Counted from the stretch's first letter, positions 36,566-45,846 are shown. The stretch: 64,000 nucleotides of DNA from CAYYKD01 sp964471825 (GCA_964471825.1 CAYYKD010000017.1:6176-70175); one strand, 5' to 3'. A program made the numbers and translations. The notes: a model not told the origin generated them from the sequence alone.

Positions 36566-37186
36566 TTAACTTTCTAAGGCATTAACAAAATAGATTACAG
36601 CCTCAAGTTCCATTTCAAGATTAATGCTCTCAATAATAAAATCCTGCGGTGCACGAAGATTGACAGGTGCAAAATTTAATGCACCCTTTATGCCTGATTT
36701 TACCATATGATCGACTGTCTGCTGAGCAAACATATCAGGAACACAGATAATCCCTATTTTAATTCCATTTTCGCTAACAAATACTTCAAGATCATCAATA
36801 TGTAAAATGGGGACAAGGCCATCTTTGGAGACCTTTCTCTCATCAATGTCAAATGCTGCAACGATCTTGATCCCCTCTTTGTCAAACCCCTGATACTTAA
36901 TCAATGCACTTCCAATACTGCCCGCACCAATAATTACCACATTCTGATACTCATCTCTTCCAAGCACCCTGTTTAGTTTTTCGATTAAATCATCTATTGT
37001 ATAGCCGGCTTTCTTGTTTCCGGTTATTTCAAACATGGAGAAGTCTTTTCTTACCTGTGCAGATGAGACACCAATAGCATCTGCAAGGTTGTCGGAGAAT
37101 ACTTTTTTAAAGCCAAGAACTTTGAGTCTTTTTAAAGTTTTCTTGTACTTTGACAGTCTTAATATACAGCTTTTATTGTTTAGCAT
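36566..37186 (-). CDS. rex: redox-sensing transcriptional repressor Rex
   Basis: A 206-residue Rex protein, normal length. The N-terminal winged helix (about 1-75) includes SSAQVRKDFSMF, the DNA-reading segment. The NAD(H) Rossmann fold has NVVIIGAGSIGSALI (about 98-112), and GALNFAPVNLRAP is the family signature near 175. Rex represses fermentation and hydrogen genes when NAD+/NADH is high. It fits an anaerobe that carries the hydrogenase at 49602. I saw no clear TTGTGAA-N4-TTCACAA operator at its own promoter. Promoter at 37220-37249. Confidence 0.92.
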   Translation of the reverse strand: MLNNKSCILRLSKYKKTLKRLKVLGFKKVFSDNLADAIGVSSAQVRKDFSMFEITGNKKAGYTIDDLIEKLNRVLGRDEYQNVVIIGAGSIGSALIKYQGFDKEGIKIVAAFDIDERKVSKDGLVPILHIDDLEVFVSENGIKIGIICVPDMFAQQTVDHMVKSGIKGALNFAPVNLRAPQDFIIESINLEMELEAVIYFVNALES

Positions 37187-37219
37187 TTACAAACTCCGGC
37201 TTTTTTTTTAAATCAAGTT

Positions 37220-37249
37220 ATAATATATTATTTTATAGCTGTTTGTCAA
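37220..37249 (-). promoter_or_regulatory. promoter of rex
   Basis: Reading the minus strand: TTGACA (complement of 37244-37249), spacer 18 bases, TATTAT (complement of 37220-37225). It lies about 35 bases before the rex start codon. Confidence 0.6.
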
Positions 37250-37450
37250 CTGTTTATTGTTATTTTTTTCACATCTATAGACTTTGCAGTGTTATTATAT
37301 TCAAAAAGATTCTCTATTTTATTTTGATAGACCATTATGATTATAATTTTGTATAGTAATGTATAGTTATATCTTTTAAATTTCATCAATTTAAAAGATT
37401 TGTATATAGAGATGTTTATAGATATATAGATACCATTCGAAAAATTAAAA

Positions 37451-37474
37451 AAGTCGCTGTATTAACAGCAACTT
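37451..37474 (-). terminator. terminator of the sigma factor gene
   Basis: AAGTCGCTGT (37451-37460) pairs with ACAGCAACTT (37465-37474) with one mismatch around ATTA. On the minus strand the stem is followed by a T-run (complement of 37445-37452). It ends the gene at 37508. Confidence 0.75.
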
Positions 37475-37507
37475 TTGCTCAAGCTATTTAAGATATCTAT
37501 CCGGTTC

Positions 37508-38305
37508 TTAGGACGCCAGATAATCCCTAAGATACCCATGCGATTCTCTTATCTTTTTTAACGCCTTTATCTCGATCTGCCTTACTGTTTCAGGGCTAAT
37601 TCCAAGATCCTTAGCTATAGTTTTTAAGGTGTTTTTCTTATTTATATCAAATGCAAATCTGGATTTTAATATAATCCTTTCTTTTTCTTTTAGCCCCTCA
37701 AGTATCTGATCTGTTACAACCTCTAGTGCTTTTTTATCATATATACACTCCGGTGAATAAACCAGATCATCAATTAAATTAAGCATAGAACAATCCTCGC
37801 ATATTTCTGCATCAATTGAAATAGCCTTCTCACTGATAGATCTCAGGTAAGAAATCTCTGATTCCTTATAACCAAGTTCTATTGACAACTCACTATTTGT
37901 AGGCGGTCTTTTCAGCTCCTGAGACATTTCATTAAAAACTCTATTTATTTTTCTAAGTTTTTCCTCTTTTCTATGCGGTATTCTAATCAGTCTNNNNNNN
38001 NNNTTAATCCACCATGACGCATAAGTAGAAAACCTTACACCTCTTCTATAGTCAAATTTTTTAACCGCATTAAGAAGACCCATGTTTCCTTCTTGAATAA
38101 GGTCAGATAACTGCCATTCAGGTGTAGCATAATGCTTGGCTATCTTAACAACAAGCCTTAGATTGGAGTTAACCATTTTTTCAAAAGCATCATTGTCACC
38201 TGCCTCTATCAACTTTGCAAGTTCAATCTCTTCTTCATGAGTTAACAATTTTGACCTCTTTATCTCCATGAAATATACTCTAAGATCAACATCAGAAAGT
38301 GACAT
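37508..38305 (-). CDS. sigma70-family RNA polymerase sigma factor (assembly gap inside)
   Basis: A group 1/2-like sigma factor, shown as 265 residues. Region 1.2 is DLRVYFMEIKRSKLLTHEEE (about 7-26), region 2 has SNLRLVVKIAKHYATPE and DLIQEGNMGLLNAVKKFDYRRG followed by FSTYASWWI, region 3 covers KEEKLRKINRVFNEMSQELKR, and region 4 ends in GISPETVRQIEIKALKKIR. Region 1.1 is lacking, so it may be the housekeeping factor of a reduced type or an RpoS/HrdB-like group 2 factor. Ten N at 37994-38003 sit in region 2.4 where about 34 bases would be expected. AAAGGAG precedes the ATG. Confidence 0.88.
   Translation of the reverse strand: MSLSDVDLRVYFMEIKRSKLLTHEEEIELAKLIEAGDNDAFEKMVNSNLRLVVKIAKHYATPEWQLSDLIQEGNMGLLNAVKKFDYRRGVRFSTYASWWIXXXXRLIRIPHRKEEKLRKINRVFNEMSQELKRPPTNSELSIELGYKESEISYLRSISEKAISIDAEICEDCSMLNLIDDLVYSPECIYDKKALEVVTDQILEGLKEKERIILKSRFAFDINKKNTLKTIAKDLGISPETVRQIEIKALKKIRESHGYLRDYLAS
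37994..38003. other. assembly gap (10 N) inside the sigma gene
   Basis: Sequence around the gap reads WWI(K/N)-gap-RLIRIPHRK. In sigma70 proteins about 12 residues (RQAITRAL plus four) stand between WWI and the RTIRIP motif; only four codons fit here. The N-run keeps the frame by chance but about 24 more bases are probably missing. Confidence 0.8.
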
Positions 38306-38507
38306 ACTATGCTCCTTTTACAATATTAGCAATGTTATACAGCATTTACTATGCCAACTCTTGATTATGCTTGAATTCAATTTCTCAGACCTCTCACTAA
38401 CACATAACTGTATTAAATTTAATACACAATGATATAAATAATATATGTAAATTTCATGTAAAAATGTGGTTTTTATCAAATTTATTCAAAATTAAAAAAA
38501 ATCAATT

Positions 38508-38535
38508 TGATAAAACATTAAATTATTGTATATTG
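38508..38535 (+). promoter_or_regulatory. promoter of the Clp ATPase gene
   Basis: TTGATA at 38508-38513, spacer 16 bases, TATATT at 38530-38535. AGGGG at 38561-38565 is the ribosome site for the ATG at 38574. I saw no CtsR or CIRCE box. Confidence 0.55.
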
Positions 38536-38573
38536 TTCACAGTTTTTAAGTAATAATTAAGGGGTCATGACAA

Positions 38574-41015
38574 ATGTTTCAAAAATATCTTAGACTTTGC
38601 ACGGAAAAGGTTATTCATGCTATAAATATAGGGACAATGGAACTTGCCAATCTAAGGCAGAGCATATTTTCACCGGAATTCATACTTCTTGGAATCATAG
38701 AGCAGGATGATTCTGTTGTAGTAAAGATTCTACAGGAACTAACTAACGATCCGATTCAAATAATTGATAAGATAACAGAAAAGATCTACAACTCACAACC
38801 AAAAAATGATGAAACAGTAGACCCTATGAATATCACACTTTCACCTGATATCGAAAAGTTATTTGAGATCGCTATGGAAGAAACTAAAAAACTCAATGAT
38901 AAATTTATTTCTACAGGCACTCTGTTTCTGGCCTTTTTCAGCCCTTCAATTCAACCTGCCTCTACGATCATTTTTGAAGCAGGATTAAAGTACGATGAAT
39001 GCAAAGATATATTGTTGAATATTAAATCCGGAATGACAATTGACTCAAGAGATGCTGAAACCAAGGAAGATGTCCTAAAAGTCTACGGTGTAGATTTGAC
39101 TGAGCTTGCTCAGAGAGGTGAATTAGATCCTGTAATCGGAAGAGAAGAGGACATGGCAAGAGTAATTGAAATACTAGCCCGTAGAACTAAAAACAATCCG
39201 ATAATTATCGGTCAGCCCGGAGTTGGAAAAACAGTCCTGATAGAGGGGCTTGCACAACTTATCATTAATTCCCGTGTTCCCGAAACTATTTTAAATAAGA
39301 AGATCCTTCAGATTGATGTTGCTCAACTTACCGCCGGTGCAAAATTTAAAGGTGAGTTCGAAGAAAGAATGAAATCAATACTGGATTCACTAATAAACTC
39401 CCATGGTAAGGTTATTGCGTTTATAGATGACCTGCACACTTTAATAGATGCGTCAGGCGGTGGTAGCATAAAAGCAGCGGATATATTGAAACCGGCGTTG
39501 GCACGGGGGCAAATTCAACTGATAGGGACAACCTCCTCTGAAATTTATAAAAAAACTATAGAAAAAGATAAAACATTGTCACGAAGATTTCAGCCTGTAA
39601 TCCTTGAAGAACCGAGCGTTACACAAACTATTTCAATCCTTAATGGTATCAAAGAAAAATATGAGGGCCATCATAAGATAACCTACTCAGAAGGTGCAAT
39701 CGATGCAGCTGCAAGAATGGCAGAACGATATATTAATGATAGATTTCTTCCGGACAAAGCAATAGACCTTATTGATGAAGCCGGGGCGAGAAAACATCTA
39801 AATATTATATCAATCCCTCCGGAAATTCAAAACCTGGAGAAAGAAAAAACAGAACTTCGTAGAGAACAGACTGATAATTTTGTAAAAAATAGAATTGAGG
39901 AAGTCGTCGAACTGCAGCAAAAAATAAATGATATCGAAAAAAGGCTAACTAACTTAAAAAATGAGTGGATGGAACAGAAACAGACAAAAAATGACCTTGT
40001 TACAGAGGATGATATTGCAGAGGTAATTAGTAAAACAACCGGAATTCCGGCTAATAAAATAGTCGAGACTGAGTCTGAGAAACTTCAATCGATGGAAACA
40101 AAATTGCACCAAAGAATCATAGGACAGGATGCTCCAATAAGAGCAGTCTCTAATGCTATAAGAAGAAATAGAGCAGGTCTTAAAGATGCTAACAGGCCGA
40201 TAGGTTCATTTCTATTTCTAGGACCAACAGGTGTTGGTAAAACAGAGCTTGCAAAGGCACTTGCAGAATTTCTTTTTGATAATGAAGCAAAAATAATTCG
40301 ACTTGATATGTCTGAGTACATGGAAAAACACTCTGTATCAAAAATGATCGGCTCTCCTCCCGGCTATGTCGGCTATGATGAAGGGGGTCAATTAACCGAG
40401 TTAATTCGAAGATCACCATTCTCAATTGTTCTGCTTGACGAACTTGAGAAAGCACACGAAGATGTCTTTAACATACTTCTTCAAATATTTGATGAAGGAA
40501 GATTAACTGACAGTCAGGGTGTTGAGGCAAGTTTTAAAAACTGTATAATAATTGGAACCTCAAACCTGGGATCGTCACATGTTTTTGACTTCAATAAAAA
40601 AATCGGATTTACAACAGAAAAATCTGATGATGAAAACTATGAGCAGATTAGGCTTAAGATACTTCAAGAAACCAAAAAATTCTTTAAGCCGGAGTTCTTA
40701 AACAGAATTGATGATCTAATTGTATTTCATCCATTGTCAAGGGAGCACATCAATCAAATTACAACGCTAATGCTAATTAAATTAAAAAATAAAATAGAAT
40801 CAAATGGCTATAAAATTGAATTTACCGACAGTGGAATAGATAAATTATCTGAATTGGGATTTACCCCTGAATTTGGTGCAAGGCCGTTGAGAAGGATAAT
40901 CGAGAATTTTGTAGAAAATCCAATAAGTTTAAAAATAATATCCGGTGAAATCAAAGCAGGTGATGTAATAAAAATCGATGCGGATGGTAATGATATAGTT
41001 GTTACAATTAACTAG
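38574..41015 (+). CDS. ClpC/ClpA-type AAA+ unfoldase
   Basis: An 813-residue class I Clp ATPase. Clp_N repeats (about 1-150), AAA-1 with Walker A GQPGVGKT (about 213-220) and Walker B IAFIDDLH (about 281-288), a short ClpC-like middle coil (about 415-475), and AAA-2 with GPTGVGKT (about 550-557), VLLDELEKAH and a C-terminal D2-small domain. The IGF motif in NKKIGFTTEKS (about 675-685) is the docking loop for ClpP, so it should feed a protease. In AAA-1 the catalytic Glu of Walker B is Asp, an odd change. It converges with the J-domain gene, overlapping 8 bases. Confidence 0.9.
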   Translation: MFQKYLRLCTEKVIHAINIGTMELANLRQSIFSPEFILLGIIEQDDSVVVKILQELTNDPIQIIDKITEKIYNSQPKNDETVDPMNITLSPDIEKLFEIAMEETKKLNDKFISTGTLFLAFFSPSIQPASTIIFEAGLKYDECKDILLNIKSGMTIDSRDAETKEDVLKVYGVDLTELAQRGELDPVIGREEDMARVIEILARRTKNNPIIIGQPGVGKTVLIEGLAQLIINSRVPETILNKKILQIDVAQLTAGAKFKGEFEERMKSILDSLINSHGKVIAFIDDLHTLIDASGGGSIKAADILKPALARGQIQLIGTTSSEIYKKTIEKDKTLSRRFQPVILEEPSVTQTISILNGIKEKYEGHHKITYSEGAIDAAARMAERYINDRFLPDKAIDLIDEAGARKHLNIISIPPEIQNLEKEKTELRREQTDNFVKNRIEEVVELQQKINDIEKRLTNLKNEWMEQKQTKNDLVTEDDIAEVISKTTGIPANKIVETESEKLQSMETKLHQRIIGQDAPIRAVSNAIRRNRAGLKDANRPIGSFLFLGPTGVGKTELAKALAEFLFDNEAKIIRLDMSEYMEKHSVSKMIGSPPGYVGYDEGGQLTELIRRSPFSIVLLDELEKAHEDVFNILLQIFDEGRLTDSQGVEASFKNCIIIGTSNLGSSHVFDFNKKIGFTTEKSDDENYEQIRLKILQETKKFFKPEFLNRIDDLIVFHPLSREHINQITTLMLIKLKNKIESNGYKIEFTDSGIDKLSELGFTPEFGARPLRRIIENFVENPISLKIISGEIKAGDVIKIDADGNDIVVTIN

Positions 41016-41691
41016 ACATCCTGGAATTATGTTCTCTGTTTTGAAGAAGCAGCGAATTTAGTTCACCCTCCGAAATAAGACCTCTCGATATGAAATATTT
41101 ACCGATTGGGAGGTCAGCTTTTTTCTGCATGCCAAGTATCACAAACAACTGATAGTGATTAATATATGCCCGCTTTAGAGCTTTTTCACCAATTCTTAAC
41201 TGTGAAGAATAATCAGAAATTAGATCCTTCAATTTGTTCGAATCAATATAGTTTAAACGGACTGCAATATCACCGAATTTAGGGCGATTTCTTACTTGCC
41301 ATGAAATAGCAGATATCAGGTCTCGCCACTCTATGCAGCCTCTATAATATAGATACTCTGCAAATTTTAACTTCTTAGATGGAATAGAACCGGAATAGAA
41401 TGTTCCGTTTGAACCGTAATTTCTATCATAGTGATATTTTTTTTCACTACTGGATATCTTCTGAGTCGATTTCTTTTTTGACAAGAGATAACTGTAGGCC
41501 TCCGAGACTTTTTTAAATTTCTCGGTCTGATCATGAGCATTGTCGCCACTTATTACCACCATGTCTGGATGATACTGCTTTGCCTTGCTATAGTAAGCCC
41601 TTCTTATTTCACTAACTGTAAACACCGATTTTTCTTTTAATTTTGATCTGCCAAAAAGTATAATTAAAGACTGAACTAATTTATGATCCAT
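41008..41691 (-). CDS. J-domain protein, function unknown
   Basis: A 227-residue protein with an N-terminal J domain (about 18-72): IRRAYYSKAKQYHPDMV carries the HPD tripeptide that stimulates DnaK ATPase, and AYSYLLSKK closes the helix. Residues 105-220 form a helical repeat with two similar segments (FAEYLYYRGCIEWRDLISAI, and GKYFISRGLISEGELNSLLL), resembling a type IV-pilus or GspE N-domain fold, but I do not identify it. No zinc or G/F region exists. It is probably a specialised co-chaperone. Confidence 0.75.
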   Translation of the reverse strand: MDHKLVQSLIILFGRSKLKEKSVFTVSEIRRAYYSKAKQYHPDMVVISGDNAHDQTEKFKKVSEAYSYLLSKKKSTQKISSSEKKYHYDRNYGSNGTFYSGSIPSKKLKFAEYLYYRGCIEWRDLISAISWQVRNRPKFGDIAVRLNYIDSNKLKDLISDYSSQLRIGEKALKRAYINHYQLFVILGMQKKADLPIGKYFISRGLISEGELNSLLLQNREHNSRMSS

Positions 41692-41746
41692 CAGATATCC
41701 TTATTGGTAAGCAAACAATCCAACAACCCAAATATTGAGAAATTTT

Positions 41747-42526
41747 CTAAACAGAAATTCTCTTAATCGAAAGACATTTACCACTCTTAATATCAATTTC
41801 GGCAATTATTCCCTGAATTTTAACATTTTCTTTAGACGGTGTAAAAGGAACATTGATCTGAGTTGATATTTTCTCTAAAACTCCATCTTTATCCATTCCA
41901 ATTACGCTATCAAGTCCGCCGCATAAACCGAGATCTGTAATAAAACCGGTCCCGCCTTTAAGTATAACCTCATCTGCTGTCTGAACATGTGTATGAGTCC
42001 CGAATAATAGAGAGATCTTCCCATCATAGGCAACAGTCAGCGTTTTCTTCTCAGCACTACTCTCTGCATGAAAATCAACAATAATAAACCTATTCTTTAA
42101 TTCTGATTTAATTAATTTACCTAAGACTTGAAAAGGACAGTCTATCGGCGTCATTGAATACCGTCCCTGCAGGTTCACTACACCTATCTGAACACCGCCC
42201 GTCTCTCCGATCCAATATCCTTTACCGGGTGCCGCCGGATAGTTTGCAGGTCTAAGAAGTATATCATAATTTGATAGAAGTTTTTCGCAATCCTTATTTG
42301 ACCAGATATGATTACCGGAAGTAATTACATCTACCCCGGCCTGCTTGAGTTTTTCTATTATATTCTCTGTTATACCAAAACCATTATCTGAGTTCTCCCC
42401 ATTTGCTATAACCAAATTGATTTTTTCTTTTTTCTTAATTGAATTCAACTTTAGAATTACCGAATTCACACCGGGATCACCGATTAAATCACCTAGTGCA
42501 AGAACCTTAATCACATTTACAGACAC
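41747..42526 (-). CDS. ymdB: YmdB family metallophosphoesterase
   Basis: A 259-residue protein of the YmdB/TIGR00282 family, which hydrolyses 2',3'-cyclic nucleotides. Metal motifs are GDLIGDPG (about 12-19), NGENSDNGFGI (about 41-51), SGNHIWSNKD (about 72-81), VDFHAESSAEK (about 152-162) and GTHTHVQTADE (about 179-189). The start is GTG at 42524-42526 after GGGGTGATAT. The gene follows rny by 53 bases; the rny-ymdB pairing is conserved in Firmicutes and spirochaetes and suggests a link to RNA turnover. Confidence 0.9.
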   Translation of the reverse strand: MSVNVIKVLALGDLIGDPGVNSVILKLNSIKKKEKINLVIANGENSDNGFGITENIIEKLKQAGVDVITSGNHIWSNKDCEKLLSNYDILLRPANYPAAPGKGYWIGETGGVQIGVVNLQGRYSMTPIDCPFQVLGKLIKSELKNRFIIVDFHAESSAEKKTLTVAYDGKISLLFGTHTHVQTADEVILKGGTGFITDLGLCGGLDSVIGMDKDGVLEKISTQINVPFTPSKENVKIQGIIAEIDIKSGKCLSIKRISV

Positions 42527-42552
42527 ATATCACCCCAAAGTTAAAAAAATAA

Positions 42553-42574
42553 AGGCTGTTCATAAGAACAGCCT
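42553..42574 (-). terminator. terminator or attenuator between rny and ymdB
   Basis: AGGCTGTTC (42553-42561) pairs perfectly with GAACAGCCT (42566-42574) around ATAA. Read on the minus strand it is followed by TTTATTTTTTT. Most rny transcripts should stop here; read-through would express ymdB. Confidence 0.8.
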
Positions 42575-42579
42575 GAAAA

Positions 42580-44115
42580 TCATCTCGCATATTCAATAAA
42601 TCTTGATTCCCTTATCACGGTAACCTTGATCTTGCCTGGATACTTCAATTCGTTTTCAATTCGTTTTGCTATATCCTTCGATATCTCTAATGCCTTATCA
42701 TCATTTGCTAAGGAGTTATTTACTATAACCCTTATCTCTCGTCCAGCTTGAATTGCATAAGCTTTTTCTACGCCCTCATAACTGTCCGCAATCTTCTCAA
42801 GACTTTCCAGTCTCTTGATATAATTTTCAATACTTTCCCTTCTTGCACCGGGACGACTTGCACTAACTGCATCTGCAGCCTGTACGATAATCGACTCTAT
42901 ACAATTTGGCTCAACATCTCCATGGTGGCTCATTATAGCGTTGAGAACTTTCTCTGACTCACCCATTTTTTTAGCCATATCATAACCGGCCTCTGTATGA
43001 CTGCTCTCACCATCACTGGTAGCACCCTTTCCAATATCATGCAGTAATCCGGCTCTCTTAGCCATTATAGGGTCAATCCCAAGTTCAGCAGCGATAGTTC
43101 CGGCGATATTTCCCACCTCTATAGAATGTTGGAGTACATTTTGACCATAACTTGTTCTAAAGTGAAGTCTACCGAGGTTAATAATCCCCTCTGTTGACAT
43201 CCCTGCAATACCAAGTGTTAAAATAGCCTTCTCACCTTCATCATAAATAATGTCGTTGACTTCACTTACAACTTTATTGATGATCTCCTCAATTCTAGTC
43301 GGATGAATTCTTCCATCTGCTACCAATCTGCCCAATACAATTTTTGCGATCTCTCTTCTGACAGGATCGAAACACGAAATAACTACAGCCTCAGGTGTAT
43401 CATCAATTATAATATCTACACCAATAAGCGTTTCAAGTGTTCTGATATTTCTACCCTCTCTACCAATAATCCTACCCTTCATTTCATCATTAGGTAGACT
43501 TACAGTAGTTGTAGTCACATCAGCGGTCACTTCAGAGGCTATTCTCTGAATAGAGGTAACAAGAATATCTCTTGCTTTTTTATTTGCGGTAAACTTTGCC
43601 TCTTCCTCTATCCTGTTGATAGAAATCTGAGCCTCCTGTTTAGCAGCATCTTCAAGAGTTTTAACAAGCATTGCTTTTGCCTGTTCAGCCGATATTCCTG
43701 AAAGTTTTTCCAATTCTTTTTCCCAGCTTTCCTGTAATCTTGTTACAGCAGCATTCTTCTCATTGAATTGTTTTTCCTTTTCAAGTGTTACACGCTCTCT
43801 CTTCTCGAGTTCTGAGACTCTCTTATCAAGCTGTTCCTCTTTCTGAATTATCCTCTTCTCGTGTCTTTGTAGCTCAATCCTCCTCTCTTTAGTTTCCTTC
43901 TCAAAATTGTTCCTTTCCTGAATTAAAAAAGTCTTTGCTTCAAGCACGAGTTCTTTTTTATGAGACTCTGCCTCAAATCTTGCATCCTTAAGAAGCATCT
44001 CAGCTTTTTTTTCTGCCGAATCTAGCCCGCTTTTAGCAATTAAAAATCTAACTATGTATCCAAGTACGCCACCAAGGAGGAGCGACAATGCAATCGTTGT
44101 TACTTTAATAAGCAT
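42580..44115 (-). CDS. rny: ribonuclease Y
   Basis: A 511-residue RNase Y, normal length. One N-terminal membrane helix (about 4-25) anchors it. A long coiled coil (about 28-200) follows, then a KH domain with GRIIGREGRNIRTLETLIGVDIIIDDTPE (shown in part: GRIIGREGRNIR) and an HD domain with GLLHDIGKG (about 355-363). It begins endonucleolytic mRNA decay at the membrane. GGAGG lies 6 bases upstream and a perfect promoter at 44146-44174. Confidence 0.95.
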   Translation of the reverse strand: MLIKVTTIALSLLLGGVLGYIVRFLIAKSGLDSAEKKAEMLLKDARFEAESHKKELVLEAKTFLIQERNNFEKETKERRIELQRHEKRIIQKEEQLDKRVSELEKRERVTLEKEKQFNEKNAAVTRLQESWEKELEKLSGISAEQAKAMLVKTLEDAAKQEAQISINRIEEEAKFTANKKARDILVTSIQRIASEVTADVTTTTVSLPNDEMKGRIIGREGRNIRTLETLIGVDIIIDDTPEAVVISCFDPVRREIAKIVLGRLVADGRIHPTRIEEIINKVVSEVNDIIYDEGEKAILTLGIAGMSTEGIINLGRLHFRTSYGQNVLQHSIEVGNIAGTIAAELGIDPIMAKRAGLLHDIGKGATSDGESSHTEAGYDMAKKMGESEKVLNAIMSHHGDVEPNCIESIIVQAADAVSASRPGARRESIENYIKRLESLEKIADSYEGVEKAYAIQAGREIRVIVNNSLANDDKALEISKDIAKRIENELKYPGKIKVTVIRESRFIEYAR

Positions 44116-44145
44116 TAAATCCTCCGTCCATAATTAATATTTTTT

Positions 44146-44174
44146 ATTATAAAAAATTTATACATTAATGTCAA
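44146..44174 (-). promoter_or_regulatory. consensus sigma70 promoter of rny
   Basis: Reading the minus strand: TTGACA (complement of 44169-44174), spacer of exactly 17 bases, TATAAT (complement of 44146-44151). Both boxes match the consensus fully. Confidence 0.85.
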
Positions 44175-44308
44175 CAACTTTAAAATTAATATTATGCTAC
44201 ATTTATCAACTAAATCATGACATTCTAAAAGTAAAAAAGCTCTATAAAATTAAAATTTATTAAACTTATTGTTGCACTATCGTAAAAATTGATTTAAAAG
44301 AATGGTAT

Positions 44309-44545
44309 ATGAACAATGAAACTTTAAATGATATTGCAAATTTTCAAATGCCCTTCGGTAAATATAAGGGATGGAAACTTATTGATCTGCCTGAGCCTTA
44401 TGTTGTTTGGTTCAATAGAAAAGGGCTGCCTGAAGGAAAACTGGGACAATTAATGGGTTTATTGTATGAGATCAAACTCAATGGATTAGAGTATCTGTTT
44501 AAAGGTGCAAATGAAAGTCAATTTAAATGTTACGATAAACGATAA
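44309..44545 (+). CDS. DUF3820 family small protein
   Basis: A 78-residue protein of the DUF3820 family (annotated elsewhere as a putative quorum-sensing-regulated virulence factor). The signature FQMPFGKYKGWKLIDLPEPYVVWF (shown as MPFGKYKGWKLIDLPE, residues 14-29) is clear. In other proteins this motif sits at the C-terminus of exonuclease-like proteins; its function alone is unknown. It precedes the ArfB-like gene by 57 bases on the same strand and both may be cotranscribed, divergent from rny. Confidence 0.8.
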   Translation: MNNETLNDIANFQMPFGKYKGWKLIDLPEPYVVWFNRKGLPEGKLGQLMGLLYEIKLNGLEYLFKGANESQFKCYDKR

Positions 44546-44602
44546 ACTATAAATAAAGAGCATCTACAATTAAAAGTTAATTGAAATTTAACAGGTAAGA
44601 AT

Positions 44603-45025
44603 ATGTTGATTAAGCTGACTGAAACACTATCTATTGATGAAAAAAACATCACTCTAAATTTCATAAAAGCAGGTGGACCCGGCGGACAAAATGTAAACAA
44701 GGTCTCTACTGCGGTTGAATTACGATTTGATATAATTAATGAATCGAATATACCAACAATTGTAAAATTCAGATTAAATAAGTTATGCCATAACCGCATA
44801 TCAAAGGATGGAATCTTAGTAATTAATGCCAAAGAACATAGAACTCAAGAGCTGAATAGAGAGGCGGCTATGGAAAGACTTAAAAACTTTATAACTGAAG
44901 CGGAAATTCCACCAAAGAATCGCGTCAAGACTAAACCATCATATTCATCAAGAATCAAAAAGATAGAATTAAAAAAGAAAACAAGCACAACAAAGAATAA
45001 CCGCAAGAAATTCTATCCTGATTAA
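44603..45025 (+). CDS. arfB: ArfB-like peptidyl-tRNA hydrolase (ribosome rescue)
   Basis: A 140-residue class I release-factor-like protein. The GGQ motif is in KAGGPGGQNVNKVSTAVELR (about 22-41), followed by a basic C-terminal tail (about 105-140: many K, including KKIELKKKTSTTKNNRKK) that in ArfB/YaeJ enters the mRNA channel of stalled ribosomes. It lacks codon-recognition domains. It should free nascent chains from ribosomes stuck at mRNA ends. AGGTAAGAAT precedes the ATG. Confidence 0.9.
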   Translation: MLIKLTETLSIDEKNITLNFIKAGGPGGQNVNKVSTAVELRFDIINESNIPTIVKFRLNKLCHNRISKDGILVINAKEHRTQELNREAAMERLKNFITEAEIPPKNRVKTKPSYSSRIKKIELKKKTSTTKNNRKKFYPD

Positions 45026-45108
45026 CCATAATATTCACAGGAATAATAGTTTTACACATTATCATTTGACCTTTTCACATTAACCTAAACACCCGATATA
45101 CATTAGTC

Positions 45109-45846
45109 TCAATACCCGATATAACTTGAAGAGAGGATGAGTAACTCAGATTTGTCCTTGATAAATGGTCTGTCATTAAGATCGCCCATAACAGTATCAG
45201 TTGTAAAACCGGCTAGTGATAACATTTCTATGATTTCATCATAAATTAAAGGATAAATTGTAGTTACTGACTCAGATATACGATTGTGATCTCTATCGAG
45301 CAATCTAATGTGAAAATCAATTAACTTGTCTCTATAATTGTAGGTTCGTTCAAATATATAATTTTCTGATCGGATATCAGGTAACATTTGAGGTTTTTCA
45401 GCGAGAATTCTATCATAATTGAGTATCTGAATCAGTATTCTACTACCATTTTTTAGGATCTTTTTAAGTCTGTCTAAAAAAAATCTTAATCCATGAGGTG
45501 ATTGAAGATGAACAAGTGTATTGCCTGTAATTGTTACAAGATCAAACTCTGATACAACCTCATCATTCATTGTTTTAAAACTGCTCTCTAAGGTGTTCAT
45601 GTCCCCTCTTAAAAAGGACAAATTTGGTCTCCTATGAATAATACCTGCCCTGGCAATAAGTGAAACATCAGGATCAATTCCAATTCCGATTTTCATCAAT
45701 GCAGAGTTTTTATACAACAATTCACCTGTTGCACAACCGATATCCAGGACAACCGAGTTACAGTTTAAATACCTCTGAACCAGACCGCACATTGCATTAG
45801 AGATCGGAAATATTTTTTCATATTGTTCACAGACTACTTCATACAT
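45109..45846 (-). CDS. class I SAM-dependent methyltransferase
   Basis: A 245-residue methyltransferase. Motif I is VVLDIGCATGELL (about 32-44), motif II around GIGIDPDVSLI, and motif IV FDLVTITGNTLVHL (about 99-112), followed by GSRILIQILNYDRI. The fold is complete; substrate unknown. It lacks a small-molecule signature such as UbiE. It diverges from the arsenic operon: the two starts are 165 bases apart. It might methylate arsenic, but the three conserved cysteines of ArsM are absent, so I do not call it ArsM. Confidence 0.8.
   Translation of the reverse strand: MYEVVCEQYEKIFPISNAMCGLVQRYLNCNSVVLDIGCATGELLYKNSALMKIGIGIDPDVSLIARAGIIHRRPNLSFLRGDMNTLESSFKTMNDEVVSEFDLVTITGNTLVHLQSPHGLRFFLDRLKKILKNGSRILIQILNYDRILAEKPQMLPDIRSENYIFERTYNYRDKLIDFHIRLLDRDHNRISESVTTIYPLIYDEIIEMLSLAGFTTDTVMGDLNDRPFIKDKSELLILSSSYIGY

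Larger units (their letters stand above)
37187..37507. other. intergenic region, two hairpins
   Basis: Apart from the rex promoter it contains a perfect AT-rich inverted repeat, ATCTTTTAAAT (37371-37381) and ATTTAAAAGAT (37389-37399), loop 7 bases, and the terminator of the sigma gene at 37451-37474. No gene seen. Confidence 0.5.

Noticed and set aside
37508..38305. A real deletion in sigma region 2.4
   Set aside because: The short distance coincides with the run of N, so missing assembly sequence is the simpler explanation.
45109..45846. Arsenite methyltransferase ArsM beside the ars operon
   Set aside because: The methyltransferase lacks the conserved cysteines that bind arsenite and is transcribed away from the operon.
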